Below the pieces are notes generated by a model. That model worked only from the letters and a program-made list of their open reading frames with translations, made no database searches and was not told the origin of the DNA. From the NCBI GenBank assembly GCA_023393755.1, contig JAEXCA010000081.1, positions 1 to 14,276 on the forward strand: 14,276 bases of DNA, in the 5' to 3' direction. This document shows, in pieces, positions 12,885 through 14,276 of the stretch; the first letter of the stretch is position 1, and each line of letters begins with the position of its first letter. The translations under genes and the position numbers were made by a program. The DNA is from Actinomycetes bacterium (lineage in GTDB: Bacteria > Actinomycetota > Actinomycetes > Propionibacteriales > Propionibacteriaceae).

Positions 12885-14122
12885 GGGGCTGGGGTCCGAT
12901 TCCGACCTCGATGGTCGCCTGGTGCCTGACGCCGTCCGACTCCCACTCGATGGTGACCTCGTCACCGGGCTCGAGCGAGCGGATCACGCCCTCCGGCCCC
13001 ATGGTGGTGAGGTCGGCCTCGCGCAGCGAGGTGTCGCCCACCCGGAGGAGCAGATCGCCCAGTTCCACCCCGGCGCCGTTGGCCATCACGCCCGGGTAGT
13101 CGATGGTGGTGACGGGCGGATACTCCTCTCCCACGCTGTACACCCGGACGCCCAACCCGCCCGGTGGCCCGATCCGGGTGGTGCCGGACTCCTCGCCCCA
13201 GCGCGACCCTGCGGACCACCTCGGCGACCTCCTCGATCGGCACCGCGCAGTGCGGGCCGTCGTCGCCGCCGTAGTACATGCCGACGATGCTCCCGTCGTC
13301 GGCGACCACCGCCCCGCCCGGCTCGGCGGAGGCCACGTCCAGTTGGAACTGGAACCCGCGTGGCCGGCTGATCATCGCCGCGCCGGGGCGTGAGCACGGC
13401 TGGTCCGTGGCGGTGACGGAGATCGGGTAGCCGACGACCGGGTCACCCTCGCCCCGGTCGTCCAGCAGGGTCAGTTCGTCCCCCTCGCCGACCGCGGTAC
13501 CGAGCTGGGCGATGCTCGCCGGGGTGTAGCCGGGGACGCGGAGCACGGCGACGTCCCGGGCGGCGTCGAAGCCGACGATCTCGGCCGGCATCGGCAGGCC
13601 GCCGTCGGCCACGACGTCCAGCTCGATCGCCTCGACCGCACCGAACGAGTCGAAGAACCCGGCCACCCGCGCGTAGCTGGTGGCGATCAGGCCGTCCTCG
13701 GTCATCACGATGCCGTCGGCCTCGAAGGCCGCGGTCACCTCGACCCGCACCAGGCCGGTGGTCAGCAGCGGGTCGACCGGCGTCCACTGCGGCCCGGCGT
13801 GGACCGCGGGCTGGGGCCTGGACACCACCGGTGGTGTCGGCTGGGTGCCCTGGCCGGCGGCGACGATCCCGATCCCGGCCAGGACGATCGCGAGCAGCGG
13901 CGCCAGCCCGGCGGCCGAGTGCGTCCGCCGGGGCGGCGCGGTCGCCGGCACGCCGTCGTCGACCCCGTCGGCGTCGGCCCGCTCGGCGCTGTAGGCCGGC
14001 CAGGCCGGGGCCCCGGTTACGTAGGTCGCCCAGCTCGACGGATCGGACGTCGCGGACTCGGCCGCAGGTGGCGGTCCGGCGTCCGTCGGGGCCTCGCGCC
14101 GCGTCGCGCCGTCCTCGGTCAT
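12877..14122 (-). pseudogene. Membrane-anchored HtrA-like protein with PDZ domain, copy 1, frameshifted
   Basis: Read from the ATG at 14120-14122 (a GTG at 14125 is an alternative): cytoplasmic acidic/proline-rich head (residues 1-70), membrane segment (about 72-90, AAGLAPLLAIVLAGIGIVAA), extracytoplasmic chymotrypsin-like domain (about 115-305). ATSYARV stands where HtrA has its His, ARDVAVLRV keeps the Asp, and SAEPGGAVVADDGSIVGMYY replaces GNSGGPL, so His and Ser are missing. Cys243 (DQPCSR) and Cys292 (PHCAVPI) correspond to those of copy 2. After VVRR the frame becomes Arg/His-rich nonsense down to 12962. The +1 frame instead gives WGEESGTTRIGPPGGLGVRV and then a good PDZ domain (ANGAGVELGDLLLRVGD, IRSLEPGDEVTIEWESDG) ending at 12877. 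One base too many in the CCC at 13207-13209 would explain it: with CC the protein reads VVRRSRWGEES straight into PDZ. It may be a true mutation or a sequencing error. The stop overlaps the copy 2 start by 8 nt. Confidence 0.72.
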
Positions 14123-14134
14123 CACACCCCCATC

Positions 14135-14150
14135 GACTCCTTCAGGAGTC
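14135..14150. promoter_or_regulatory. Small palindrome GACTCC-TTCA-GGAGTC in the leader of the pseudoprotease pair
   Basis: Perfect 6-bp stem with a 4-nt loop that contains, on the minus strand, the AAGGAG ribosome-binding site of the downstream gene (about 11-14 nt before its start). Folding could hide that site. It also abuts the IS element end, so its role may be incidental. Confidence 0.3.
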
Positions 14151-14276
14151 TAGAGCCTGTTACGAAAGTCGTTTGAGCCATTCGTTGATCACGGCGACGC
14201 GGGTGGTGGCGGCGAACCGGACGGCGAGTTTGTCATAGCGGGTGGCGAACCCTCGATGGTGTTTGAGCTTGTTGAT
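14151..14276 (-). mobile_element. End of an IS5-family insertion sequence (partial)
   Basis: The region from about 14151 starts with GAGCCTGTTACGAAAGTCG, which looks like an IS5-type terminal inverted repeat, and continues into the 3' end of a transposase. CTAG at 14150-14153, at the junction, fits the short target duplications of IS5-family elements. The other end and the inverted-repeat partner lie outside the window. Confidence 0.65.
14160..14276 (-). CDS. IS5-family transposase, C-terminal fragment (runs off the window)
   Basis: The last 38 codons of a transposase, stop TAA at 14160-14162, with the 5' part beyond the window edge. The visible sequence INKLKHHRGFATRYDKLAVR is the conserved region after the catalytic Glu of IS5-group DDE transposases (N..K..RG.ATRYDK), followed by FAATTRVAVINEWLKRLS. 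The upstream DDE residues are not in view. It reads in the same direction as the pseudoprotease genes, which start 35-40 nt further on, so read-through transcription into them is possible. Confidence 0.8.
   Translation of the reverse strand: MNKLKHHRGFATRYDKLAVRFAATTRVAVINEWLKRLS

Noticed and set aside
12021..12929. A 302-codon plus-strand open frame opposite the second pseudoprotease
   Set aside because: It is Arg/Gly/Asp-rich shadow sequence with no motif; the minus strand has a membrane segment, the paralogue motifs and the overlapping stop/start.

Overview
This is a GC-rich (roughly 70%) stretch of an actinobacterial chromosome. The evidence is the base composition, the dense use of GTG/TTG alternative starts, -10-like TAnnnT boxes placed 6-7 nt before start codons (typical of leaderless actinobacterial mRNAs), actinobacterial-type VOC, DUF1697 and AraC/DUF6597 genes, and a dispersed repeat of the form CCCTTCGAnnnnCTCAGGGA. 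I lean towards a Propionibacteriaceae-like organism, but that is an impression and not something the window proves. I see no rRNA, tRNA or CRISPR.

Layout. At 41-439 (-) lies a short gene resembling the N-terminal part of ApeA-like (HEPN abortive-infection) proteins, apparently truncated. At 665-2487 (+) are an AraC-type regulator, a VOC/glyoxalase-fold protein and a small secreted lipoprotein. A strong palindrome at 2615-2651 separates these from convergent minus-strand genes: an OmpA-domain lipoprotein with eight 17-residue repeats (2656-3885) and a tightly coupled operon of NPCBM-like lipoprotein, OmpR-type response regulator and histidine kinase (6590 down to 4229). Upstream of that operon is a DEAD-box RNA helicase with a basic RG-rich tail (6999-8465, -). 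A divergent thioredoxin-fold protein follows (8694-9032, +), then a minus-strand pair of VOC protein and A1S_2505/macro-like protein (10100 down to 9169), a divergent DUF1697 protein (10210-10755, +), and a secreted protein joining an Ig-like domain to two Ltp (superinfection-exclusion type) repeats (11077-11817, -).

The right end (12045-14122, -) is the most unusual part. It holds two tandem, overlapping paralogues with a cytoplasmic acidic/proline-rich head, one membrane segment and an extracytoplasmic trypsin/HtrA-like domain. Both lack the catalytic His and Ser but keep a common MYYGGDD...HCA(V/I)PI motif. The first also has a PDZ domain, now in a different reading frame. The end of an IS5-family element (14151-14276) lies about 30 bp upstream of this pair and reads in the same direction.

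Intergenic DNA is repeat-rich: at least eight copies of the CCCTTCGA...TCAGGGA element, two arrays of ~23-bp units, one array of three 42-bp units, and inverted repeats sharing the core ACAACTTCnGC at 4111-4188 and 10846-11013. Several coding regions run into these repeats, so the AraC, histidine kinase and macro-like proteins have repeat-encoded C-terminal tails. Functionally the window is mostly cell-envelope sensing and housekeeping: four lipoproteins or secreted proteins, a two-component system and membrane-anchored pseudoproteases.
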